Below, one piece after another: positions 1 through 7,651 of a stretch of DNA of 64,000 bases. Position 1 is the first letter of the stretch. Every line of letters starts with the position of its first letter. Location of the stretch: contig NZ_CP051488.1 in the NCBI RefSeq assembly GCF_014490785.1, forward strand, positions 3,844,001 to 3,908,000. The letters are read 5' to 3'. The position numbers and the translations under genes are program-made. The stretch comes from Kosakonia sp. SMBL-WEM22. Its GTDB lineage: Bacteria > Pseudomonadota > Gammaproteobacteria > Enterobacterales > Enterobacteriaceae. The notes under the pieces are model-generated. The model made no database searches. It was not told the origin of the DNA and was given only the letters and a program-made list of their open reading frames with translations.

Positions 1-1240
1 GCCTTATCCGGCCTACAAAACCGCTCCGACCCCGTAGGCCGGATAAGCGGTACGCGCCATCCGGCACTATCACCGCGGCACCCATTGCCGGATGGCGGCT
101 GCGCCTTATCCGGCCTACAAAACCGCTCCGACCCCGTAGGCCGGATAAGCGGTACGCGCCATCCGGCACTATCACCGCGGCACCCCTTGCCGGATGGTGG
201 CTGCGCCTTATCCGGCCTACAAAACCGCTCCGACCCCGTAGGCCGGATAAGCGGTACGCGCCATCCGGCGATATCTCCGCGGCACCCATTGCCGGATGGC
301 GGCTGCGCCTTATCCGGCCTACAAAACCGCTCCGACCCCGTAGGCCGGATAAGCTGTACGCGCCATCCGGCACTATCACCGCGGCACCCCTTGCCGGATG
401 GTGGCTGCGCCTTATCCGGCCTACAAAACCGCTCCGACCCCGTAGGCCGGATAAGCTGTACGCGCCATCCGGCACTATCACCGCGGCACCCCTTGCCGGA
501 TGGTGGCTGCGCCTTATCCGGCCTACAAAACTGCTCCGACCCCGTAGGCCGGATAAGCTGTACGCGCCATCCGGCACTATCACCGCGACACCCATTGCCG
601 GATGGCGGCTGCGCCTTATCCGGCCTACAAAACCGCTCCGACCCCGTAGGCCGGATAAGCGGTACGCGCCATCCGGCACTATCACCGCGGCACCCATTGC
701 CGGATGGCGGCTGCGCCTTATCCGGCCTACAAAACCGCTCCGACCCCGTAGGCCGGATAAGCGGTACGCGCCATCCGGCACTATCACCGCGGCACCCCTT
801 GCCGGATGGCGGCTGCGCCTTATCCGGCCTACAAAACCGCTCCGACCCCGTAGGCCGGATAAGCGGTACGCGCCATCCGGCACTATCACCGCGACACCCC
901 TTGCCGGATGGCGGCTGCGCCTTATCCGGCCTACAAAACCGCTCCGACCCGTAGGCCGGATAAGCGGTACGCGCCATCCGGCACTATCACCGCGGCACCC
1001 ATTGCCGGATGGCGGCTGCGCCTTATCCGGCCTACAAAACCGCTCCGACCCCGTAGGCCGGATAAGCGGTACGCGCCATCCGGCACTATCACCGCGGCAC
1101 CCCTTGCCGGATGGTGGCTGCGCCTTATCCGGCCTACAAAACTGCTCCGACCCCGTAGGCCGGATAAGCTGTACGCGCCATCCGGCACTATCACCGCGGC
1201 ACCCATTGCCGGATGGCGGCTGCGCCTTATCCGGCCTACG
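1..1240. repeat. Tandem array of paired REP elements (BIME-type), 102-bp unit
   Basis: A 102-bp unit starts at 1, 103, 205, 307, 409, 511, 613, 715, 817, 919, 1020, 1122 and 1224; the last copy is partial and the unit starting at 919 has lost one base. Each unit carries two REP palindromes in opposite orientation: one beginning GCCGGATGGCGGCTGCG (for example 87-118) and one beginning GTAGGCCGGATAAG and ending CGCCATCCGGC. They are joined by short constant linkers. This is the classical enterobacterial REP consensus with its 5' GCCGGATG head and CTTATCCGGCCTAC tail. Copies are almost identical, differing at a few recurrent positions (ggatggCgg/ggatggTgg, aagcGgtac/aagcTgtac, cacccAtt/cacccCtt). 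The array runs off the left edge, so its full size is unknown. It lies just downstream of cheW. Confidence 0.95.
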
Positions 1241-1251
1241 GGAACAGCAAC

Positions 1252-1283
1252 AAAAAAGCCCCTTCCGTTGCCGGGAGGGGCTT
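1252..1283 (-). terminator. Rho-independent terminator after cheW
   Basis: Read on the minus strand this is a GC-rich stem, AAGCCCCTCCC pairing with GGAAGGGGCTT around a short loop, followed by a T-rich run. It sits 25 bp past the cheW stop and separates the motility operon from the REP array. Confidence 0.85.
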
Positions 1284-1307
1284 GCACCAATGCCTGAGCG
1301 AGGAGCG

Positions 1308-1814
1308 TTAAAATGCGTTCTCGGTTACGCGCTCAATCAGCTCCATCTCTTCGCTGTTCAGCAGCTTCTCAATATCCACCAGTATCAGCATGCGCTCATC
1401 CAGCGAGCCGAGACCGAGCAGATACTGCGTCGACAGCGTTACGGTATACTCCGGCGCGGGCTTAATCTGCGCCGCGTTGAGCGCCAGCACATCAGAGACG
1501 CCATCCACCACAATCCCCACTACACGACCGCTATTGAGGCTCAGTACAATCACTACGGTATTTTGATCAAACTCCGCAGAGCCGAGGATAAACTTCACCC
1601 GCAGATCGACGATCGGCACGATCACGCCGCGCAGGTTGGTGACGCCGGCAATAAAATCAGGGGTGTTGGCGATCCGTGTGACGCGATCGTAACCGCGGAT
1701 CTCCTGCACCTTCAGGATCTCAATCCCGTACTCTTCATTGCCGAGGGTAAACACCAGGAACTCATTCCCGGCATTGTCGCCCGATAACTGTTTGTCTGAA
1801 TCAGATACGTTCAT
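1308..1814 (-). CDS. cheW: Chemotaxis coupling protein CheW
   Basis: CheW is a 168-residue cytoplasmic adaptor (E. coli CheW has 167) that joins chemoreceptor tips to the kinase CheA in receptor arrays. The whole protein is a single CheW-like SH3-type domain, with the family segments IEILKVQEIRGYD (about residues 33-45) and NLRGVIVPIVDLR (about 60-72). The ATG is preceded by an AAAAGG-like ribosome site. It is the last gene of the flhDC-motAB-cheAW run, 37 bp after cheA, and is followed by a strong terminator. In E. coli, receptor and cheRBYZ genes follow cheW; here only the terminator and a REP array do, so methylation and CheY/CheZ functions must come from elsewhere. Confidence 0.97.
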   Translation of the reverse strand: MNVSDSDKQLSGDNAGNEFLVFTLGNEEYGIEILKVQEIRGYDRVTRIANTPDFIAGVTNLRGVIVPIVDLRVKFILGSAEFDQNTVVIVLSLNSGRVVGIVVDGVSDVLALNAAQIKPAPEYTVTLSTQYLLGLGSLDERMLILVDIEKLLNSEEMELIERVTENAF

Positions 1815-1851
1815 CTTATAACCTTTTCAAAAACGCCCTTCAGGCTTGCTG

Positions 1852-3825
1852 TCAGTGAGGTTTAGCGTTTTTCGCCAATGTCGTTAACACAGCCACATCC
1901 AGTATGAGCGCCACGCTGCCGTCGCCAAGGATTGTCGCCGCCGAAATGCCGGGGATTTTGCGATAGTTCTGTTCGAGGTTTTTCACCACCACCTGGTGTT
2001 GACCAATCAGCTGATCGACCAGCAACGCATAACGGCTACCTGCGCTCTGCACGATCACCGCGATCCCGTCGTTGAAGTCGTAATCGTCATCGTGAATACC
2101 GAACAGTTTGCCGAGCTCAACCAGTGGCAAATACTCTTCGCGCACCTGCAGCATGCGTTCGCCGCCGGTCATGCGGTGCAGCGTATTTTCGGAGAGCATC
2201 AGGGATTCCATCATGCTGCCGAGCGGCAAGACATAGATCTCAGAGCCGACGCGCACCGACATGCCATCAAGGATCGCCAGCGTCAGCGGCAGAATAATGC
2301 GGATCTTGGAGCCGCGCCCCTGCTCGGAGTGGATGGTTACATGGCCACCCATCTCCTGAATGTTACGCCGCACCACGTCCATGCCGACGCCGCGCCCGGA
2401 GACATCGGTCACCTTTTCGGCGGTAGAGAAACCCGGCGCAAAAATCAGCATCCAGACATCTTCATCGCTCATGTTGTCGCTGATGGGCATTCCCTGCTGC
2501 TGCGCACGGGCAAGGATCTTCTCACGATTCAGCCCGGCACCATCATCGGTCACTTCGATAATGATATTGCCGCCGTGATGTTCAGCCGAAAGCACCAGGT
2601 TGCCCTTCTCCGCTTTACCGTTAGCGCGACGCACCTCTACCGGCTCAATGCCGTGATCGAGACTGTTGCGCACCAGGTGCGTTAAGGGATCGACGATCTG
2701 TTCGATCAAGCGCTTATCCAGCTCGGCGGATCCGCCAACCAGCGTCAGCTCGACTTCTTTATTGAGCTTGCCGGCGAGATCGTGTACCAGACGCGGGAAG
2801 CGGCTGAAGACATAATCCATCGGCATCATGCGAATCGACATCACCGACTCCTGCAGATCGCGGGCGTTGCGCTCCAGCTGAGCGATAGTGGTAATCAGGA
2901 TATCGTGGCTGGAGGAGTCGAGCATGCCAGAGAGTTGCGAGAGCATTGCCTGGGTGATGATCAGTTCGCCGACCTGGTTGATTATCTGATCCACCTTCTC
3001 TACCGCCACGCGAATGCTGCTCGCCTCCGCCTGCTGTGGTTTCGCACGTGGGGTTTCCGGGCGCGCGGCGCGGGTGGCCGGAGCCGTACGGTTTTGCGCA
3101 GGCGCGGTGGTATCAGTGGCGGGAACCGATGGCTCTTCCACAGACGCGGGCGAGATTGCAATCTGCTCGGGTTCAAGGATAAAGCAGAGCACCGCCAGGA
3201 TATCGTCCGGCGTGGCGGTCGTCGCCAGCGTCAGTTGCAGGCCTGTTTTATCCGTCTGCAGCGCGCTGACCTGGCCTAAGTTACCCAGCTCCTCAATCAG
3301 CGGCTGCTGATCCTCCTCTTTAATATTACTGAGGATGATACTTAAGCGCTCGCCCTCCGGTTTCGGCGCGGCAACGGGCTGCACAATGGGTTCGACAACT
3401 ACAGGCGTGACGACTTCAGCAGGCAGGGTAGTCGGTTCGGCGCTGTCGAGGGCAATCTGGCGTAGCGCTTCACAAATGTAGCGAAACGCTTCCTGATCGG
3501 GCTCAGCGGAAGCTTTATAGGCGTCCAGTTGGTCCTGCATAATATCTTTGCTCTCCAGAAACAGATCGCGGATCGGGTCGTTGATCTGCAATTTACCGCT
3601 GCGTACATCGTCCAGCAGATTTTCGAGAATATGCATGGTCTGTTGTAAAACGGTAAAACCGAAAGTACCCGCCCCACCCTTGATGGAGTGGGCGGCACGG
3701 AAAATAGCGTTGAGCACTTCCCTGTCAGGAGCGTCGAGATCCAGCTCAAGCAGATACTTCTCCATATCCGCCATCAGCTCATCCGCCTCGTCGAAAAAGG
3801 CCTGATAAAAATCACTTATATCCAT
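1852..3825 (-). CDS. cheA: Chemotaxis histidine kinase CheA
   Basis: CheA autophosphorylates and passes phosphate to CheY and CheB. It is 657 residues long (E. coli 654) with the full domain order: an Hpt domain with phospho-acceptor His46 in AAHSIKGGAGTFG; a P2 response-regulator docking domain after a proline-rich linker; a P3 dimerisation helix pair (about 265-330); a P4 ATPase with N-box LVRNSLDHG, G1 box DDGAGL and G2 box GRGVGM; and a C-terminal CheW-like P5 domain. The linker between P2 and P3 is rich in Ala, Pro and Thr. The start codon overlaps the motB stop by one base (TAATG), so translation is probably coupled. No internal start equivalent to the E. coli short form was assessed. 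Confidence 0.97.
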   Translation of the reverse strand: MDISDFYQAFFDEADELMADMEKYLLELDLDAPDREVLNAIFRAAHSIKGGAGTFGFTVLQQTMHILENLLDDVRSGKLQINDPIRDLFLESKDIMQDQLDAYKASAEPDQEAFRYICEALRQIALDSAEPTTLPAEVVTPVVVEPIVQPVAAPKPEGERLSIILSNIKEEDQQPLIEELGNLGQVSALQTDKTGLQLTLATTATPDDILAVLCFILEPEQIAISPASVEEPSVPATDTTAPAQNRTAPATRAARPETPRAKPQQAEASSIRVAVEKVDQIINQVGELIITQAMLSQLSGMLDSSSHDILITTIAQLERNARDLQESVMSIRMMPMDYVFSRFPRLVHDLAGKLNKEVELTLVGGSAELDKRLIEQIVDPLTHLVRNSLDHGIEPVEVRRANGKAEKGNLVLSAEHHGGNIIIEVTDDGAGLNREKILARAQQQGMPISDNMSDEDVWMLIFAPGFSTAEKVTDVSGRGVGMDVVRRNIQEMGGHVTIHSEQGRGSKIRIILPLTLAILDGMSVRVGSEIYVLPLGSMMESLMLSENTLHRMTGGERMLQVREEYLPLVELGKLFGIHDDDYDFNDGIAVIVQSAGSRYALLVDQLIGQHQVVVKNLEQNYRKIPGISAATILGDGSVALILDVAVLTTLAKNAKPH

Positions 3826-4754
3826 TATTTGATCTCCTCAGGAGCACGCTTGACGGCGGGCTCTGCCGTGCCTTTGCCGCTGACCGCCTGCCGTTCAGGC
3901 GTGACCAGCGTGTCGCGTAAAAGCACATCTTCTTGCATGATCTGTTTCTCTTTCTGCTGGCTTAATACCAGGATACTGATACGGCGGTTAATGGGATCGG
4001 CGGCACTGGAGCCGGCCTGCATCATGGTGTCCGCCGTACCAACGACCCGGATGAATTTTTTACTGGCAAGCCCCGCGCCAGAGAGAATGCGGCGCGAAGC
4101 GTTGGCGCGATCGGAAGAGAGCTCCCAGTTGCTGTAGCCCTGCTCGCCATTCGCGTAAGGGAGTGAATCGGTATGACCGGTCAAAATAATGCGGTTGGGC
4201 ATATCGTTAAGCACCGGCACCAGCGCCTGCAAAATATTGACCATGTAGTTTTCCGGCGTCGGGCGTCCGATCTTAAACATCGGCCGGTCGGCGCTATCGG
4301 TAATTTGCAATAGCAGGCCGTCGTCGGTCAGGGAGAGCCGCAGGTTCGAGGTGAAATTATTAAGCCTTGGATCAACCTCAATCAGGTTCTCCAGCTTCGC
4401 CTGCGCCCGTTTAAGGTTGGCTTCACTCTTTTTTTGATCGAGTTTTTGCAGCGTTTGCTTAAATACCTCACCATCCTGCTTTATCGCATCATCACCGCCG
4501 CCGGGGATGATGCTGTCGCTCAGGCTCGCCTTCTGGCCATGAGCCAGCGTGTTCTTCAGCGGCACCTTGAAGTAGTCGGCGATCTGCTGACGCTGTTCGG
4601 GGCTGGAGGAGGAGAGCAGCCACATCACGAGGAAGAAGGCCATCATCGCGGTCATAAAGTCCGCATAGGCAATCTTCCACGAGCCGCCGTGCGAACCATG
4701 CCCTTTTTTGATGGTTTTACGAACGACAATGGTCTCTACGGGCTTCTTTCTCAT
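3825..4754 (-). CDS. motB: Flagellar stator protein MotB
   Basis: MotB is the peptidoglycan-anchored stator subunit that forms proton channels with MotA. It has 309 residues, as in E. coli. A basic cytoplasmic N-terminus is followed by one membrane helix (about 28-50) holding the proton-carrying Asp32 in AYADFMTAMMAF. A plug/linker region follows, then an OmpA-like peptidoglycan-binding domain (about 150-270) with ILTGHTDSLPY and SSDRANASRRIL. The gene overlaps the end of motA by four bases (ATGA) and overlaps the cheA start, so motA-motB-cheA is a tightly coupled block. Confidence 0.97.
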   Translation of the reverse strand: MRKKPVETIVVRKTIKKGHGSHGGSWKIAYADFMTAMMAFFLVMWLLSSSSPEQRQQIADYFKVPLKNTLAHGQKASLSDSIIPGGGDDAIKQDGEVFKQTLQKLDQKKSEANLKRAQAKLENLIEVDPRLNNFTSNLRLSLTDDGLLLQITDSADRPMFKIGRPTPENYMVNILQALVPVLNDMPNRIILTGHTDSLPYANGEQGYSNWELSSDRANASRRILSGAGLASKKFIRVVGTADTMMQAGSSAADPINRRISILVLSQQKEKQIMQEDVLLRDTLVTPERQAVSGKGTAEPAVKRAPEEIK

Positions 4755-5653
4755 GCTGCGTCACTCGCAGAAGAGGATGCAGCGGAGGAGGAAGAGGAGG
4801 AGCGGACTTCGCGCACGTGATCTTCCAGCTCGGCAAAACTTGGGCGCTCGGTTGAGAAGAGCGTTTTGCGGCCGAATTCGACGGCGATTTGCGGTGCATA
4901 CCCGTTGATGCTGGAGAGCAGCGTGGTTTTGATGCACTCCATCATCTTCAGATGTTCAGCACTACGCTGGCGCAGTAGGGTCGCCAGCGGCAGTACCATG
5001 CCGTAGGCAAGCAAAATCCCGAGGAAGGTGCCGACCATGGCGTGTGCGATCAGCGCGCCGAGCTCTGCCGCCGGGCGATCCGCCGCCGCCAGTGCGTTCA
5101 CCACGCCCATCACCGCTGCGACAATACCAAACGCTGGCAGGCCGTCGCCGACGGCGTTCAGGCTGTGCGCTGGCACTTCATGCTCATGCTCGCAGGTTTC
5201 AATCTCCTCATCCATCAACGCCTCGATTTCGAAGGCGTTCATATTGCCGCTGACCATCAGACGCAGGTAATCGACGATAAAGTTCATAATATCGGCGTCT
5301 GCCAGCAGGCGCGGATAGGCGGAGAAGATTGGGCTGTTTTGCGGATCTTCAATATCATTTTCCAGCGCGACCAGCCCGCTCTGCCGGCTTTTTGCCAGCA
5401 GCAGATAGAGCATGCCAAGCAGATCCAGATAAAGCGATTTAGTGAAATGCGAGCCTTTAAACAGCGTGGGAAGGGCTTTAAGGGTAGCGCGGATCGCTTT
5501 GCCATTATTACCGACAATAAAAGCCCCTACCCCGGCACCACCGATAATTAATAACTCGGTCGGCTGAAATAGTGACGCGAGGTTACCGCCGCTCAGCACA
5601 AACCCGCCAAATACGGTAGCGAAAACGACGACATAGCCAATAATGACTAACAC
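4751..5653 (-). CDS. motA: Flagellar stator protein MotA
   Basis: MotA is the four-helix stator subunit whose cytoplasmic loop drives the rotor protein FliG. It has 300 residues (E. coli 295). The torque residues are present at the E. coli positions, Arg90 and Glu98, in KSRQSGLVALEND, and the helix motif GDGLPAFGIVAAVMGVV is conserved. The start is GTG behind a good TAAGGAG site. The C-terminus has a run of serines and alanines absent from E. coli. It follows flhC by 71 bp. I searched that gap for a sigma-28 promoter of the kind E. coli has before motA and did not see one. Confidence 0.96.
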   Translation of the reverse strand: MLVIIGYVVVFATVFGGFVLSGGNLASLFQPTELLIIGGAGVGAFIVGNNGKAIRATLKALPTLFKGSHFTKSLYLDLLGMLYLLLAKSRQSGLVALENDIEDPQNSPIFSAYPRLLADADIMNFIVDYLRLMVSGNMNAFEIEALMDEEIETCEHEHEVPAHSLNAVGDGLPAFGIVAAVMGVVNALAAADRPAAELGALIAHAMVGTFLGILLAYGMVLPLATLLRQRSAEHLKMMECIKTTLLSSINGYAPQIAVEFGRKTLFSTERPSFAELEDHVREVRSSSSSSAASSSASDAA

Positions 5654-5724
5654 TGCAACTCCTTACTCATTGAAAAAAACAACCTGCCACGCTGAATAGT
5701 GCGCGTAGCGCATGCCCGGCCCGG

Positions 5725-6273
5725 TTAAGCCCGGGGGGTCGTGAGCGTTCGCTCGGGGCCTGCGCGTTTAATTGCCCGCGAGGGCGGAAAACATAAACTG
5801 CAGGTAAAGACGCCCTGAGTACTCTCTGGCGCGGTAATAAAACGCCCGCCGCAGGTGCAACACTCGATATGTTTGATCATGCCGCAGTCAATAAAACGCA
5901 GCAGCGTCCAGGCGCGGGTTAAACCTAACACGGGCTTTTGCGCGGCACCGTTCAGGCTATTTTCTAAATAGAGACGGTAGCCTTTAAGCATAATTTCGAC
6001 AGGGCGGCCCGATTCCGTCTTTTGCAAATAACAGTAGATGTTATAAAACATGGACGAATGGATATTCTGCTCCCACGCCATATACCAGTCTGTGGAAAAC
6101 GGCAACATGCCCTTCGGCGGCGAACAGCCTTTAAGCTCTTTATAAAGCTTTAATAAACGCCTGCGACTTAAGCTTGTTTCGCTTTCCAGAACCTGCATCC
6201 TTGCGCCAAAGGAGATCAATTCCATGGCAATCTGCGCATCCCTGATTTCCGACATTATGCTTTTTTCACACAT
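5725..6273 (-). CDS. flhC: Flagellar master regulator subunit FlhC
   Basis: FlhC is the zinc-binding half of the FlhD4C2 activator that turns on class 2 flagellar promoters. It has 182 residues against 192 in E. coli, the shortfall being at the C-terminus. The N-terminal pattern (EKSI.....A.ELI..GAR...LESE) and the central PPKGMLPFSTDW are conserved. The zinc cysteines are visible as ECCTCGG and FTCSLC. Of two adjacent ATGs, the second (6273) is preferred: it matches the E. coli N-terminus and sits 6 bases after GGAG. Overall similarity to E. coli FlhC is only moderate, unlike the nearly identical housekeeping genes at the right end of the window. Confidence 0.95.
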   Translation of the reverse strand: MCEKSIMSEIRDAQIAMELISFGARMQVLESETSLSRRRLLKLYKELKGCSPPKGMLPFSTDWYMAWEQNIHSSMFYNIYCYLQKTESGRPVEIMLKGYRLYLENSLNGAAQKPVLGLTRAWTLLRFIDCGMIKHIECCTCGGRFITAPESTQGVFTCSLCFPPSRAIKRAGPERTLTTPRA

Positions 6274-6287
6274 CATAAACTCCGCTT

Positions 6288-6635
6288 TCAGGTTGTCGAC
6301 GGCTCTTCCCCGGAAAGAGAATTAAGCAAATCAGTGGATAGGATGATTCCGGTATGGATACTCTGCAAAGCATCAATACGGGAATCCCTGGTTAAACACT
6401 CAATAACCGTTTCATTATCAATTCGCAGCTGGCAAATAAGTTGTCCGGTCGATGCGAGCTTGATTAACTGAGGAAAGGTCAACCCTTTAATAATATCGAT
6501 TGTGGCTTCGCTCAATCCAAGCCGAAACTTAGCGGCAAGCCTGTCTTCCAGAATTAAACGCTGCGCCAAAAGCAGGTAGGAGAGATTCATATCCCGGATA
6601 CACTGCATAGGCTCATCAAAATTCGTTACGTTCAC
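6288..6635 (-). CDS. flhD: Flagellar master regulator subunit FlhD, GTG start
   Basis: FlhD pairs with FlhC to activate sigma-70 at class 2 flagellar promoters. I place the start at a GTG at 6633-6635, eight bases after AAGGGG. This gives 115 residues, close to the roughly 116-119 of E. coli FlhD. An upstream ATG would add 24 residues with no counterpart in the family. The core NLSYLLLAQRLI, the FRLG segment, and SIHTGIILSTDLLN near the C-terminus are diagnostic. By eye, identity to E. coli FlhD is about half, which is low for a species whose nrd and pro genes are nearly identical to E. coli. The stop lies 14 bases before the flhC start. Confidence 0.93.
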   Translation of the reverse strand: MNVTNFDEPMQCIRDMNLSYLLLAQRLILEDRLAAKFRLGLSEATIDIIKGLTFPQLIKLASTGQLICQLRIDNETVIECLTRDSRIDALQSIHTGIILSTDLLNSLSGEEPSTT

Positions 6636-6791
6636 TTCAACTGCCCCTTGTATTTTGTAACCAATAACGCAGTTACCGTCCTGTAATTCGTAACCAATGA
6701 GTAACAATAAAATTAGATAAATTTGGAAAATAACCAGGCAGCGTCATGTATCGACATTATTTATTTTCAGCATGGGATATGATTTATAACC

Positions 6792-7523
6792 TTATGATTC
6801 CCAGCCGCGATTTTCCAGCCGCGCTCGTAAACGTTTAATCGTCTGACTATGTAATTGGCTGACGCGAGTTTCGGTAATTCCCAACAGCGATCCCACCTCC
6901 TTCATATTCAGTTCTTGTTGATAATAGAGATTGAGCAACATCTGTTCGCGCTCTGGCAGCTCGCGGATCTCATTGCCGATCTGCCGGGTTAAATCGTTCA
7001 GCATGGCATCGTTAAGGGGATCAAGGTGATCCTGCTCAAGCTCCGCCAACTCGACGCCATCGGCCAGTAATTCCTGCAGCTCATCTAAGGAACAGAGCAT
7101 GCTGGTGTTGGTATCGGCGAGAACCTGCTGATACTCCTGCAGCGTCATGCCAAGCTCAGCGGCAATATCGGATTCCGAAGCCGCGCCGCCGGAGCGCTGT
7201 TCAACGCGCATAATGGCGGAAGAGACTTCGCGGGTTTTGCGACGCACGCGTCGCGGAACCCAATCATGCTCCCGCAATTCATCCATAAATGCCCAGCGCA
7301 AACGCTGGGCAATATAGACGCTAATTTTGACCCCTTTTTTTGGATCGAACTGTTCGATTGCATCAAGAAGAGCAATGGCACCGGCCTGAATAAGATCGTC
7401 AATTTCCACGCTGGCTGATAATCTTGATTGCATTTTCAGTGCTTCATAGCGAACTAAATAACCATATTTAGCCCACAATTGCTCTTTTTGAATTGTCCCT
7501 TCGGGACTGTATAAGCCATTCAC
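6792..7523 (-). CDS. fliA: Flagellar sigma factor FliA (sigma-28)
   Basis: FliA directs RNA polymerase to late flagellar and chemotaxis promoters and is held inactive by FlgM until the hook is complete. It has 243 residues (E. coli 239). Region 2 (SVEIDDLIQAGAIALLDAIEQFDP), region 3 and region 4 (LPEREQMLLNLYYQQELNMKE, then RVSQLHSQTIKRLR) are all present. The start is GTG with a GGAAAT-like site. Its place is unusual: E. coli fliA lies next to fliZ and fliC, whereas here it lies between a chemoreceptor and flhD, with neither neighbour. It is clearly diverged from E. coli FliA. Confidence 0.95.
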   Translation of the reverse strand: MNGLYSPEGTIQKEQLWAKYGYLVRYEALKMQSRLSASVEIDDLIQAGAIALLDAIEQFDPKKGVKISVYIAQRLRWAFMDELREHDWVPRRVRRKTREVSSAIMRVEQRSGGAASESDIAAELGMTLQEYQQVLADTNTSMLCSLDELQELLADGVELAELEQDHLDPLNDAMLNDLTRQIGNEIRELPEREQMLLNLYYQQELNMKEVGSLLGITETRVSQLHSQTIKRLRARLENRGWES

Positions 7524-7651
7524 TATTACAATTTCCGGGATGATAATAATAGAATTAAATTATTATTGATTATCGCCAAATCAAATAGCCTGATAAGAAA
7601 CCGTAAAGTTAAACATATTGCGACTTTATTTTCCGCATGGGCTTATTGAAA

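Noticed and set aside
1..1240. CRISPR array
   Set aside because: The repeats are 102 bp, directly abutting, without unique spacers and with REP consensus halves; no cas gene is nearby.
85..1787. Long open frames across the repeat array on both strands
   Set aside because: They are translations of the REP units (periodic peptide repeats) and lack ribosome sites; one runs into cheW antisense.
5654..5724. Sigma-28 promoter before motA
   Set aside because: Read on the minus strand base by base; no TAAAG and no CGATAA-like pair at 11-base spacing.
7561..7620. TAAAGTTA at 7602-7609 as a sigma-28 promoter on the plus strand
   Set aside because: The -10 octamer 11 bases on does not match, and it would read antisense into the chemoreceptor gene.
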